Shown in pieces: positions 33,028 through 44,410 of a DNA stretch of 64,000 bases. The notes below the pieces were generated by a model. It made no database searches and was not told the DNA's origin. It saw only the letters and a program-made list of their open reading frames with translations. The stretch lies in contig JAFISE010000102.1 in assembly GCA_022560025.1 (NCBI GenBank), positions 1 through 64,000 on the forward strand. Reading direction: 5' to 3'. Source of the DNA: Stagonosporopsis chrysanthemi. Lineage: Eukaryota > Ascomycota > Dothideomycetes > Pleosporales > Didymellaceae. Both the position numbers and the translations under genes were made by a program. Positions within the stretch are counted from its first letter, which is position 1, and the number at the start of each line of letters is the position of its first letter.

Positions 33028-35243
33028 CGCAGCCTATCCAAGTGCTGCGCTCCCTCGTGTTGCAAGCGCGCGTGATTGTATCGTGATTGTATCGTGATCT
33101 GCGGATTAGGGAGCTGGCAATTGCTGGTTATATATCGACCGAGTGATTGATGCTGTATCCGTAACTGCTGAAAACAGGAGAAAAGTCATGTGAGCTATGT
33201 CGATGCTCGATATCCAGATTTGGGAGAGGCCTGTCGTCCGAGGTGTGCATAGTGGTGATGCGTAGCACTGTGGACGCTGCATGCGAGCCTCGCAACTGCG
33301 TGGTAAGCGCTTTCGGTTTATCGTACATGACAGGAAGTTGATACACGTGCAAGATGCGCAGACCGAGCACAGAAGGAAGGCTGAACGGACAGGGACGTCG
33401 AACTTGAAGTGGTACATACGAGTGCAATTTTACTAATCCTGAGGCATGCCTGTAGAGTTTTTGCATTGCATAGTGCTGAAGTCCATCAGAGTGTTGATAT
33501 CACTTACCAAAGTCGTTCAAAGCAGGAGCGATGGTTTCTGGTCATCTTTGCGTGAGCCATTGTATCTTACCTTCACCACATATTTTGGTTTTCTACATGA
33601 CCTCGACTATTGCCGACAGGGCTGCAATCGCCCTCAGCTCTTTTGTGTATTCATGTACCTTCATCAGATAGAAGCGAGCTTCTAGCACAACTTTCTGCCG
33701 GACATGCTCATCCCATCTCAATCAGACGTCAAGCAATGCAACAAGCTGTCGACACAAAGTCGGCCCGTAAAACCTACGAAGTCTATAGCGGCTGCGGTGA
33801 ACATGAAACCAGAAGGCTCGTACGAGTCTCGACTCTTGAGCCGTGGACCGTGTCCAGGTCACCTGTTCGCAGCCGATGCAGCGCATGACCTTTGTTTACC
33901 GGATCGGGATAGGAGCACAGCTCGCACTTCAAGGCGACAGACTGGCAAAGAGTGGTTCCCGAGTGCGAATTTTCAGCGGCGGACGTATCGGAAAGACTGC
34001 CCTACGAGTGCTCGCGAATCAGAGGCGTGCGCGTGCTGGCGCCAGTCGAGCGGGGTGCAGGCCAAGCCCCTGTGGTCAGCCTCTGCAATGGCTCCGGCAT
34101 GCTCATCAGTGTTTGTGCATGAGGCTCCTGTTGGTATGTTGATCAGTGTCTAAGTGTATGTAGGTACATACACTGTACACAGCGGCGGATTATGCACAGC
34201 AGCCAGATCAGATGAAAGGACGAATTGCTTGTTCCGAGCGATGTGCGCAGGCGTGTGCGTGCAAATGCTTTTTCTGGCGCCAACATCACATCAGGGTGAT
34301 GCATTGTCAGCCTTACGACGCCATGGCCTGGCATCTGCGCGTGCAGTGACTTCATGGCGAGTCTTTGACGTCTCACAGGGCGTGGCCTCGGTGCAGGGAG
34401 CGTGCCGCCCGAGGTCGTTTTCCGCTGGAGGCAGGCGTTCGGCTTTGGCAGCGCGCTGCCGCAAGGAGACGCAAAAAGTTCATGAGCAATGCATGCTGCA
34501 CGCAACGACACCGCCCACGCATCCGCAGCGTACTGGGGAGCAGGCAGGCCTGATAACACTGAGGCTCGCGCTGGCAGCTGGGAGAAGCCGGAGATGCTCG
34601 ACAAACTCTGCCTGGTGGCGCGGGAGCTAGACAGCTGCTACGCTGCAAGCGGTGCTGGCGGCCGTATCGGCAGTCCCTGCCTTGTACGGCTCCCGTGGGC
34701 TCCTCCACGATGCACTGAGTCTCGAGGGCAGCGGTGATGCAGAGCGCACCCCGCGACGAAAAATTTGAGCTGGTCCGCCAACCGCATCTCCGCAGGCCTT
34801 GGCCAGAATCGAGTGCAGGCGGCATCAGCGGGCGCTCGGTTGCAATTCGCTGCCATCAGCAGTCCTCTGCAGAGCAGCCCTCCAGCACACACAGCTGCGC
34901 TCGGCACCGTGAACTGGAACTGGACGTGGCCCGCCCGCCTTTTGAAGTCCAGCACCTCCGCCCCTCCGCTGGCCCTCTTTCGTTTTCATTACCCAAGAGC
35001 TTACCTCACAACTTCAGCGCGGCCACCCACAGCGCTTCACTCCCTGGACTCTTATCAGACATTATCAAACCCCCAAACAAACGCAATCGCTTCTCGACCC
35101 AGTGCTGCGGCTGTCTACCCCAGCGCGCGCTTAGCCGATACTGAGCCTCCTGCCGCACCTGTCGACGCCCGCTCGTCGCGTCTATCTCACTCCTTGGCGC
35201 TCCTGTGCCCCTCTATCAGATCGGAGGGGTGCGGTGCACGCAG
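33028..35243. other. Long divergent intergenic region (arrestin / kapC)
   Basis: A 2.2-kb region between divergent starts. The last 300 bases before kapC are C/T-rich (for example 34990-35110), like a fungal transcription start and long 5' leader. Several ATG-starting frames exist on the plus strand, including one from 34737 with 135 codons. They lack domain-like content, so at most they are upstream ORFs. Confidence 0.5.
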
Positions 35244-36140
35244 ATGGGAGATAATAGCGTAACAGCTATGACGGCTCCCGTGGGCAAGGCAGAGGACCCG
35301 CGCGAGGGCTCGACGTCCTCTATCGAAGACTCGCCCGAGCCGGGCCAGGCGGAGACATATACCCAGGAAAACCCGCAGCAGCAGAAGCGCAAAGGCGGTC
35401 GCAAACCCGTGAGCCTCTCCGTGCACCCATAATCGCACTATCTTGCCTATCATGAGCGCCGTAACTGCGCAGCCATATGACTTGTCACGAATTGGACTAA
35501 CCAAGCGCCGTAAGATCTATGCCACCTCGGAAGAGCGCAAGCAGCGCAACAGGCAGGCGCAAGCCGCCTTCCGCGAGCGACGAACCGAGTACATCAAGCA
35601 ACTGGAGAGCACCATTAAGCACCATGAGGAGACGCTGCAGAACTTGCAGAACAGTCACCGCAATGCCGCCGACGAATGTCTTATGCTCCGGTATAAGAAC
35701 TCTCTGCTAGAGAGAGTCTTACTGGAGAAAGGTAACGACTGCTCATCTGAAAGCACAAACTCGACACGCGCTAACCCATGCTCCCCTCAGGCATTGACGT
35801 CCAGGCTGAGCTGCGCGCGAAGACTGGCAGTCCCAACCTTGGCCCTACGAGGCCTGCGGCTTCTGCACTTGCGTCGCCAAACCAACCTCCTCTCCAGCAA
35901 CGTGCAATCTTGAATAGACAGCAGCAGAGGCGATCATTGCAGGGGCCACCCAAGGTTGATGGTATCAATGGTTTACCCATGATACAGCCCGATGGCCCTA
36001 TCCAGCGTTCGCCTCTATCGCAGCCTACTCCTGGCTCTCACCTGTCCTCACCTGCTCAGTCAGCAACGCGCTCGCCCAACTTCATGCCTCAGGGGCACAC
36101 TGTGTCACCCAACTTTGGGCCTATCCCACCTCAGCAGCAG

Positions 36141-36184
<44 letters not shown>

Positions 36185-36742
36185 ATTGCGACCACAGCCG
36201 CCCAGATCCAACTTTAACCCTATGATGACAGGTCCACAGAGGCCAATTGCAAACCAGGCCCCTACAAATGGCATCCAGGGCGTATCTACAGTTGGTCCCA
36301 GCGCAAATGGCATAACTCAGAGCAGTGGACCCTCCTCTTTCTACCAGACACAGTACTCGGACCACATGAACCAACTAGGCAAGCTGACCCCTATCTTTCC
36401 ATACTTAGGTATAGGACCCTGTAATCCTAGGCTGATTGGCGTGTAGAGCAGGAGTATGATGAACAAGCCGACAACTACGAGCACGACGAACCGAGCGATC
36501 AATCGGCCGGCCCCGGCCCCTTCCCACATCACAGCTTCCCAACTGCGAATAGCATGCCCCCACCGATGCCACCCGCGCAGAACCCACCGTTCGCAAGTCC
36601 GGCCACGCTGGCGCCAAATGACGGTAACCAGCCGTTCAATAACATGAACCACCTCTTCGACCCCTACGATCCTATGCTGGATGCAGATCCATTCGGACTA
36701 TCTGCTAGCATGCACTTCCCCACCATGTACGAATCGAGATGA
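35244..36742 (+). CDS. kapC: KapC-type bZIP transcription factor
   Basis: Four exons: 35244..35408, 35515..35731, 35791..36378 and 36447..36742, giving 421 aa. Residues about 50-115 form a bZIP: 'QQKRKGGRKP', 'YATSEERKQRNRQAQAAFRE' (Pap1-type NxxAQxxFR signature), then a leucine heptad series ending 'LMLRYKNSLLERVLLEKG'. This is the hallmark of Aspergillus KapC, a Yap/AP-1-related putative regulator. The rest is Pro/Gln-rich with an 18-residue poly-Gln. The last intron appears to be GC-AG (GCAAGC donor, GCTGATT branch), giving 'NQLEQEYDEQADN'. A 38-nt GT-AG alternative inside it would add 11 residues. The third intron boundary and start are less sure than the bZIP itself. Confidence 0.88.
36131..36185 (+). 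repeat. CAG/CAA trinucleotide array encoding poly-Gln in kapC
   Basis: A run of 18 Gln codons, mostly CAG with two CAA interruptions near the middle, lies in exon 3. It is in frame, so length variation would change only the glutamine tract. Confidence 0.95.
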
Positions 36743-37722
36743 TCGACGCAAGGATGAATATGATTAGGATAAGAGGAGGATATATAGGGCACCTACCTTC
36801 GACATCAGGAATCTTCTCAACCGATACGTTTTTAATGTGTTCTTCAGCGGGCGTCAGAACTGGCTTCGACATTGTCAGGCAGCATAACGGCGTTCCTCAA
36901 ATCACGGCAACCGGTGGCCATAGACCTGGCACCATTTAAAAAAGTTCTGGATTTTATAAGATGCAGGAGCATCATTGTTTTCTTCTCAATTTATAGACGT
37001 TTTAGTTGTACGGTTAAGCGACACTTTTGATAAGGAATTGAGCTTTTTGGACAGCTCTTCCTCGCGAGTTGGGAGGAGCATCAATGGGTCTGTTCAGGCT
37101 GAATCAGCTGTTCACGGTTCTTTACGCAACGGACAAACGACCGAATTGGCTGGAAGGGAACAAGTCGGACCCTTCTCTGGCGCAGGCGGTCACTCGATTG
37201 AGAGGCTGACTGCTGCCTTGTACATAAATGGATACCAAAACCAATGCTCAACGTCCAATGCAAGGGCGCAACAAACACTGCCACACACAACCAGCAACCT
37301 CGGGATGACGTTGACTCGAGTCCGAGCTGCTTCGGTTAGCGAATCGGGCCAGATGTTGAGAATGCGACCTACAACATAGCGCAGGCAGCATCAAACCTGC
37401 CATAACGCTTTGTAAGTGAACGTAGAAGTGATGCAGACCATAGCTGGCATGCTGCACGCACAAGTAATTGCAGCGTCATGCGCTCTTTCAAATACACGTC
37501 GAGGCCCGTGCCCCACCTTGTAATTGACTAAGCGAACCAACCCACACGAATTTCCTTGCCTGGCTGCAAGCGTGCTTCCACCAGCGTCAACACCTCGTTT
37601 GAGAGCCACCACCGAGAGTCCAGTCCCTAGAACCGTAGGGCCAGCTCTCGCATTTTCCTTTTTACCCCGGCAGATTGCGCATCTAGGAGGGCAAAGCGCA
37701 CAAGGCGCTCTAAACCATCAAG
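36743..37722. other. Intergenic region
   Basis: The 3' flank of kapC and promoter of the Stm1-like gene. An AT-rich patch near 36940-37010 is likely kapC 3' UTR. No coding region is supportable. Confidence 0.6.
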
Positions 37723-39106
37723 ATGACGACAATTGCTTCCAAGGTGAGCTTGCACCTCGCTCCAGCGTCCGCGGCAGCCCCGCGCTGCACTGCAACTCTC
37801 AATGGGGCGCCTGGAGCTATCCACATAGAAGAGTCCCAGCTAACAACGATTGCAGAACATGTACGAGCTGCTGGGTATGCTATTTTGAAGTTCACCGCTC
37901 GCGAAAACTCGCTCATGACCCCGCAGGCAACGACCCGGAGCTCGACCCCAACAGGCCTGCTGAGCCCCCGACAAAGGCCATCGACAAGCCCACCCCTAGG
38001 CACGGCAAGCGCGACGCTTCCGACGTCAAGGCCGCTCCTCCTGTCGAGCGCCAGGGCAACCAGAGCCGCGCCAAGCAGAGCAACAACGCCAACGACAACG
38101 GTACGTCCAGGCATCCCACTGAAGATGCAGCACGACTGGTGCAACGGATGGACAATTGGGACCATGGACTAACGGCACACAGCCTTTAGGGATCGTGGTG
38201 TCGGTGCCAGCAGCAACCGCGCACGTGGTTCTGGCGGTTAGTACATTTGCTCTCCAATTTCATTACCACATACTGATCTCCTCCAGAGCCTGAGCAGCGT
38301 GGTGGCCGTGGAGGCCGCGGCCGCGGTTCCCGTGGTGGTGCCCGTGGAGGCCGTGGTGGTGGTGCCCGTCAGGATGACCGTCACTCAAAGACTGGCCTTG
38401 GGTATGACATACAACTTCAAAGCAAACAAATGCATTTCTGACCTCGAACAGCGAGCACGAGAAGCAGGCTGCCCACGGCTGGGGCGCCGAGACCGGCGAG
38501 GCTGAGCTTGCTGACGAGCAGGCCGGTGAGGCTATCGCCCAGAAGGAGGAGAAGGAGGCTGTTAAGGAGGATGCCGAGGCCGAGGCTGCTGAGGCCGAGC
38601 CCGAGGACAACTCCAAGTCCTACGTTGCCTACCTCGCCGAGTTGGCTGAGAAGAAGCTGAAGCTTGGCGAGCAGAACCTGCGCAAGCCCAATGAGGGCAG
38701 CTCCCAGAACTTCCCCGAGGGTACCCAGGTCAAGCGTCAGGAGGAGGACTTCTTCGCCGGTTCCGGTGGCAAGGCCAAGCGTGAGCGCCAGCGCAAGGAG
38801 AAGGTCCACGTTGAGCTCGACAGCGAGCGTATGCTCGCTCCCCCTCCCCGTGAGGGTGGTGCCCGCGGCGGTCGTGGTGACCGTGGCGGCCGTGGCCGTG
38901 GCGAGGGCCGCGGTTCTTTCCGTGGCGGCGAGGGCCGTGGTGAGGGACGTCCCCGTGGTGGTGACCGTCCCGCTCGTGGCGAGGGTCGTGGTGGACGTGG
39001 CCGTGGCGAGGGCCGTGGTGCCCCTGCTGCTGCCCCCCGTGGCGGTGCCCGCGGCAACGCCCCCAATGTCGCTGACTCCAGCGCTTTCCCCAGCCTCGGC
39101 GCATAG
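37723..39106 (+). CDS. Stm1/HABP4-PAI-RBP1 family ribosome- and RNA-binding protein
   Basis: Six exons: 37723..37743 (21 nt), 37856..37874 (19 nt), 37927..38100, 38183..38236, 38287..38401 and 38452..39106, giving 345 aa. All joins are phase-consistent and most acceptors have CTAAC/CTGAT branch points. The N-terminus made by the two micro-exons, 'MTTIASKNMYELLGNDPELD', is the Stm1 N-terminal signature. A Pro/Lys-rich part, then RGG/GGRG repeats ('RGGRGGRGRGSRGGARGG') and the HABP4 core ('HEKQAAHGWG', 'YLAELAEKKLKLGEQNLRKP', 'EEDFFAG') follow, and a long RGG tail ends 'SSAFPSLGA'. Stm1/SERBP1 proteins clamp inactive 80S ribosomes and bind G-quadruplex nucleic acid. The RGG tails are likely arginine-methylated. 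The very GC-rich 3' exon has long spurious frames on the opposite strand. Confidence 0.9.
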
Positions 39107-40076
39107 ACGCCCCTCGACATTGCGTCGACTACTGGCACGACTCCTGCAGCCCGTGCCTGGCGTTCGCACCAACGACGTCTCTACGATACGACAACAAAGC
39201 GATCTCACGAAGGGACGATTGAACGGAGGAGCTGGACACCATATAAGGATTCTCTAAAAGGACGGACGGCAGGAAAAACTATTTCATCTATCGGTGTCAA
39301 CATTTCTCTCTTAAAGTGCGGTGAACTCCTTGTTAGTGTTTGGCCCACGACTCAGTCCCCTTCGGGGTCGTTATGTTCTTGATCTGAATGAAAATTGTTT
39401 GCACGATCAACCTTGGTGTCTTCTGCTCACGTGCAGCTATTCACTAATCCTTTCGGATTGGCGTGATGACAGAAGTTCTACCTATCTCGTCAGTCTTGAC
39501 GAGGAAGAAATAACATAGGCAAGTTTGAGATGCGTATGTAACACTGGCAGAACAACACACATTGTCGAGGACAAACAAATTCGTCTGTCTTCACACTCGT
39601 GGTGTCACTTATGTACCAACATTACGAGAGCGCAACACTCGCCTTACCCTAGGTTCTCATTGCACTAATTGTAACAATTCGCAATGCTTCTACCAGGCGA
39701 GGCAGACGTATGTTCCATACACTGGAAAATGTCGTCAGCCATGGAGTGAGACTGCTGACCTAGCCCTCGAGCCGGCAGTTGGAATCCCAGACCGAGATGT
39801 GAAGAAGTGCAGAGCTCGTTCGACACTGGTAGTGCGCAAAAGTCAAGTATTCGATGGCCTGTCCACGCAAGTTGCATAGGAGCTTCCGGCCCCCCTTCTC
39901 CAGCTTGTTGGAACTATGTGTTGTGTGTATAATGTAAATTATGTACTATGAGAACTCCTGCACCCAGAATTAACGCCCTCGCTATGCCCATAACACCAGA
40001 CCGGGACCAAGTGGTCACAAAGACGCGCATCACACCTACGAACTCCACGAGGTAAGCCAGCAAGAAAAGGATCTGA
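39107..40076. other. Convergent intergenic region
   Basis: The shared 3' flank of the Stm1-like and RBR genes. Short frames only, with no feature recognised. Confidence 0.6.
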
Positions 40077-42116
40077 TCAGTCTAGCTGGGAAGGAGTTGG
40101 TTGATCATCGTTGCGAAATGTAGCCGTTATCTCAACGCTTCCTCGCGATTCGCCTTCAGTCTCCGTGTCCTCCTCTGGCTGCATCTCTTCATCTGCTTCT
40201 GCCTCATCAACGTCTTCCTGCTGTCGTGCGAGCATCGAATCAGCGCATGCTTTGCAGACAAGCAGACTGCACCTGGTACACTCCTGTGCCACGCTGTATG
40301 TTGTGGATAGGCTGCTAAATACGTTGGAACCTGATATTGCAGTTTTGGATTTCGTGCCAGCCTCGGAGTCTTTGGTATCTGCTTGCAATCCGATCTGCAC
40401 GCCCTCCATGGGATCCGACCGTGCCCCTGAAGGCCTCGAGCTGCCAATGGGAAGCCGCACCGTGAGGTGTGGTGCAGTACCGACTGTAGCATCTGACCGA
40501 GCCAGACCTCGGGGTGGCACGTACGCTGCAGGACGCAATCTAGCCATCGTGCCACGCCCACGTCCGCGGTGACCTTGGCGTTGCCTGGCGACAGGAGTCC
40601 GTGGACGTGGCATGATGGTTGAAGGGTAGGTATTTGGCTTGATTTCGATATCAGGCTGTATAGTGGACCAGCACTTGACGCACTCCATTTCATGCGCTAG
40701 AGACGTCGAGATTGCCTCTGTGAGTGAAATTGCGTAAGGCTCGAAGTCATGGTAGCAGTTCCAAGTTGTGTCTTGAATGTCGTCCGTAGGCTCTGCGCCG
40801 AAGTCGAAATCCTCATCTGCCCAATAGCGTGCTGAGCCACCATCCAGGTTGCGTGGCCGAGGCGTCGGGAATGGAGTTATAGGGGCATCATTCACAACCC
40901 CCTCGGTTGCCTGCGAAGTAATGTCCGTCTCAGTCGCGTCGTTCCGTCTTGTGTTATCTGTCCTCGCACCATCTGCACTGTTGTTGTCCCCTCCAGCAAG
41001 AGGTTCAGGCTCATCAGGTTCGAAGTCGCCTTCACTTTCGTCATCTTCTTGCTCATAGCAACCACCTTCGCAATCGTTCCAGCTCTTCATGCAACCCCAG
41101 CACAGATGCGCTCCACATCTACACTCCATGTGGTTGCACCCATACATACGTTTCAAACCTTGGCTGCATTTGGGGCAGCGCTTGTAGCCCCATGCCTTCA
41201 GGAGTGCTGCAGTGTCTGCATCGACACCAAGATCTAGATTTGCACAGAGACTGTCTGGGTGGGCCACTTGCCGGCAGCCAAAGCAGATCTCGCCTTTACA
41301 CTTCGGGCACTGGATGTAAGATGGATCAGGAAGTCCAATACCAGAATCCACCTTGCCCTTGTTTCTTTGCTGCGACAATAGCCGCTCTGGGATGAAGGAC
41401 GAACATGTCGGTGTCGGGCAGTAAAAAGGCTGAGGTGTGCTCCATTCCTCATATTTCAGCTTGTACGCGACAACCTCTTCCGCTGTAAGATGAGGCTTGA
41501 CGTAGTGAAGGTGGATCGGTACGCAGCATCGTGGGGGCATCCGAGTAGAGTCTTTACAGGCCTTGAGAAACATATCTTTGACACAAGGAATGCAGTAGGC
41601 GCTGTTACATCTGCATGGTTTGATACCTTCCTTAGCGAATTTCGACTCCGTCTCGTTTGGTAGACGCGAACAACAGGCTACACATTGTACTTCTGGTCCT
41701 TTGGGGTCCTTCTCCTCTTCTTGGACAGGTACAATCGAGTCTGGATTTGCAAAAATCTCGCCAACGGTACCGATCGCCATCAGGTCGCGCTCTGCAACAA
41801 AGCCCTCGAAAGCTGCAAGGCGTCGCACCCCGTGCGAATTCAGCTGCGTAGCCATAGTTGCTGTTCTCGCGGGCTCGCTATACCGTCGCCTAGAGGGAGT
41901 AGTCTGTTGGGTCGAGGTTTCGAGGTCGCTATCGTCGCAGTGCCGCTGTAAAGACAGGACGGGCCGGGCAGGCTGAGATTCCTGGCCTTGGCAGGGTCCC
42001 AGCTCGTTTGTGTCATTGCTTGTTTCGTGGTTTTGTTGGGTAGGTGCGACCGATGAGGCAACAGCCTCCACGTGTGAGTGCACCGCACCGCCAACTTTGG
42101 TTGAACGAGAACCCAT
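40077..42116 (-). CDS. RBR-type E3 ubiquitin ligase (RING1-IBR-RING2)
   Basis: A single exon of 679 aa. The ATG at 42116 is the first in-frame ATG ('MGSRSTKVGGAV'). Residues about 140-345 hold the RBR module: RING1 'CVACCSRLPNE' to 'CNSAYCIPCVKDMF'; an IBR with 'YCPTPTCSSFIP', 'IQCPKCKGEICFGCRQVAH'; and RING2 'RCPKCSQGLKRMYGCNHMEC' plus 'RCGAHLCWGCMKSW'. The Cys in 'YGCNHM' is at the catalytic RING2 position that takes ubiquitin from the E2 as a thioester. An acidic region and a second Cys pair pattern lie in the C-terminal half ('CVKCWSTIQPD' and 'ECTRCSLLVCKAC'), which may form a further zinc site. The substrate is unknown. Confidence 0.9.
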   Translation of the reverse strand: MGSRSTKVGGAVHSHVEAVASSVAPTQQNHETSNDTNELGPCQGQESQPARPVLSLQRHCDDSDLETSTQQTTPSRRRYSEPARTATMATQLNSHGVRRLAAFEGFVAERDLMAIGTVGEIFANPDSIVPVQEEEKDPKGPEVQCVACCSRLPNETESKFAKEGIKPCRCNSAYCIPCVKDMFLKACKDSTRMPPRCCVPIHLHYVKPHLTAEEVVAYKLKYEEWSTPQPFYCPTPTCSSFIPERLLSQQRNKGKVDSGIGLPDPSYIQCPKCKGEICFGCRQVAHPDSLCANLDLGVDADTAALLKAWGYKRCPKCSQGLKRMYGCNHMECRCGAHLCWGCMKSWNDCEGGCYEQEDDESEGDFEPDEPEPLAGGDNNSADGARTDNTRRNDATETDITSQATEGVVNDAPITPFPTPRPRNLDGGSARYWADEDFDFGAEPTDDIQDTTWNCYHDFEPYAISLTEAISTSLAHEMECVKCWSTIQPDIEIKPNTYPSTIMPRPRTPVARQRQGHRGRGRGTMARLRPAAYVPPRGLARSDATVGTAPHLTVRLPIGSSRPSGARSDPMEGVQIGLQADTKDSEAGTKSKTAISGSNVFSSLSTTYSVAQECTRCSLLVCKACADSMLARQQEDVDEAEADEEMQPEEDTETEGESRGSVEITATFRNDDQPTPSQLD

Positions 42117-43803
42117 GGCGAAGGTATTGCTTGCCGATGCCACCAATACTACGATACAGCGGCTTTTAAATGATGTCCAACATGCTGCAAACTTGACTCA
42201 GGCAAGTACCATATTCATTGACTCAGAATGTTAGGGCGGTGTTGCCTGCAGGCAGCCTCGTATGATATTGAAAATCATTGGCCAAGGCTCCAGGAGGATC
42301 CGTACATGTGAGACAATACTAGAAAGTAAGTTGGAAAAAGATACAGTGACACACTTATTTTGTCTGAGAGAAATCGAAATGCTTTCAGAGCGTATCAGCA
42401 GGGTTGTCAACGTCCGGGACACCTATAATACATCTCTGGTATTTTTCGCACCTAAAGAAGATGCACGTGATTCGTTCAATAGACCCCTACACTCTGTGCT
42501 CTCTGCAATGGCGACAGCAATATGAGTAAGCGCTGGACTCATGGCAGTGGCATGTTAACACATCCGTACGCTTCGAGACGCGCGCCCTGCGCATACCTCC
42601 GAGGTTCTCAAAGACTGTGTATGTCCAAAGGGCGCAATTACGACACTCGCAAAGACTCGAAATCATCCTTCATAAATCATTTCGGCTCATGGCGGATGAC
42701 TAGTCGGTGAAGGGAGTCTTCCAAGAATCTTCGGCTGCATTACAGTGTTCGTTGTAGATCGTCCCGCACATGAACTTTAATGCTCTAAATGATGTACAAC
42801 ACCACAATTTCTTTTGGGAGATGCTTGCGAGCGTGTCATAAGAAAAAATGTATACGAGGTTCTGCCACAACGATGCCAGTTGAAAATGGTGGTTCAATGT
42901 TAATTAGTAAGAAACCTTATAAACCTTTTGATCGGCCCAATTACGGTTTCTCGGAGAAAGCACACCGTGTCTTGCAATAATCCCAGACACAAAATTCATT
43001 GCGGCTGAGCTAGGTACAGTCGAAAGTTTAGCGCGACTTGTTTCGGATCGATCATCGCTGGAGTGTAACGGTACCGCCAGCCACGAGAGACGGATGCCGT
43101 GGTTCGCTGGCAAGCCTCGCTCGCTTCTGTTGTGTGTGCCTGAGCGAGCCTCCTCCTAGCTCCGATACACGATTGCGCGAGTTCATCAGAGTAGGCAAGG
43201 AGCGAATGGGAGTTCTGCTCGGCTGTCCTTGGAAAAGCTGCTACTGATGGGACCATGACCAGAGTAAGCCTGTAGTGGCCTGGCAGTCACGAACATGCGA
43301 TTGTCTTGTCAGTTCTCCGCACTTATGTATTGTATTGGCAGCCAAGGTGGGGAGGTGCAGCAGCTGTTCAGTTACGAGATTGCCAGTCGTACTCATCATG
43401 CCGTGGCGTACTGCCCGTCTTGTGAACCGCTGGCAGATTCATGGAGCCGAGATACTGTGCAAACGCTTCCGTGACGCCAAAATCCTTCCACAACGGATCG
43501 CTACGGATGAACAACAAGACTTTGCACCCGCAGTGGGGTGAACAGATGCCCCACAGATGAGCCGAGTTTCTTCCGGGAACATGGGGTCCCCACAAAGAAG
43601 TTTGTGTCATCATCGGGCAGCATCTTGCGGGGACTTCCATCAATCAGCAGATCACGGACAGCAACTGCAAACGCTAAACACTTCCAAGAGCAAGTCATGC
43701 AGGCGGATTACAGCGTGAAGGAACGCCGATGTGCTACCAACCCCGCATCACCATTGCTGGAGTTGCACTGCCGTCAACGATGGCGCGGCACAAACCAACC
43801 TCG
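42117..43803. other. Gene-poor region with protein-like fragments
   Basis: A 1.7-kb region. A plus-strand ATG frame 42262..42525 (87 aa) has no recognisable domain. On the minus strand two neighbouring frames read in a protein-like way: one at 43501..43698 ('FAVAVRDLLIDGSPRKMLPD') and one at 43368..43540 ('RSDPLWKDFGVTEAFAQYLG'). They cannot be joined with convincing splice sites, so this may be a decayed gene or an unresolved intron-rich gene. Confidence 0.4.
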
Positions 43804-44266
43804 TTAGGGTTTCTGTGGCGTCGGCAGCGGCTTGCGAGAGGAGCTTAAGTCTACGACAGGGTAGCCGTGCAAGAAGATGACGATATCCTTGATGGGCCAG
43901 GCCATGGCAGTGACGGCTGCAATTTCCCAGCCTCTGCTGCCCAAGGGAGACGGCATGTACCTATGCGTGCCGAGCGGAGCGCCGTGACGCGCCATGAAGT
44001 ATTCGCGGTACAAGTGTACATCTGCAAGGAATAGGCCTGGGCAAGTGGGGAGGTGCGAGCTTAACAGGTGTTGAAGGCCGTGAAGACGTCTAGGTCGGAC
44101 GCGCTACTCCGGAGGCTTCGGGCCTTGCTCCAGTAAGTCGCTGGGGACTGTGGTGCGATCAGCAGAGTGCTGACCGCCCAGGCAGGAAAAGGTATCGCTC
44201 GACGCGTGTGGAGCTAACTCACGGGTAGCGAGGTAGAGCTACTTCCCTGCCGTAGCTCCCATACAT
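43804..44266 (-). CDS. Candidate orphan gene, 121-aa protein, unrecognised
   Basis: Three exons: 44223..44266, 44066..44169 and 43804..44021. The introns are 53 nt (GTGAGT donor, GTCAG acceptor) and 44 nt (GTTAAG donor, TTGCAG acceptor), all in phase. Pieces of the product are 'MYGSYGREVALPRYP', 'TYWSKARSLRSSASDLDVFT', 'HLYREYFMARHGAPLGTHRY' and 'KDIVIFLHGYPVVDL'. The aromatic-rich, non-repetitive composition looks like a real protein. There is no signal peptide and no family that I recognise. The start lies 144 bases from the divergent beta-glucosidase ATG. The 44-nt intron is at the short limit, and a different splice of this interval cannot be excluded. Confidence 0.38.
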
Positions 44267-44410
44267 AAAGCTGTCATCGTTGCCCGGCCATTGACGTCGC
44301 GCGCCCCTGGTAATAATTTTTGTCCAGTTACTTGTCCAGAGCTTCACACTTTTTTTGTACGAATACAGTTCTGCTATTCTTTGTGTCGCCCGGGCAGCAA
44401 TAACGTCGCC

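Noticed and set aside
34737..35144. 135-codon plus-strand frame upstream of kapC
   Set aside because: No domain-like content, and it lies in the C/T-rich leader. It is at most an upstream ORF.
38417..39208. 263-codon minus-strand frame opposite the Stm1-like gene
   Set aside because: It is a mirror of the GC-rich RGG repeat (Thr/Ala/Gly-only composition), not a protein.
42262..42525. 87-codon plus-strand ATG frame
   Set aside because: It has normal composition but no domain, signal peptide, splice context or neighbour supporting it. Too weak to call as a gene.
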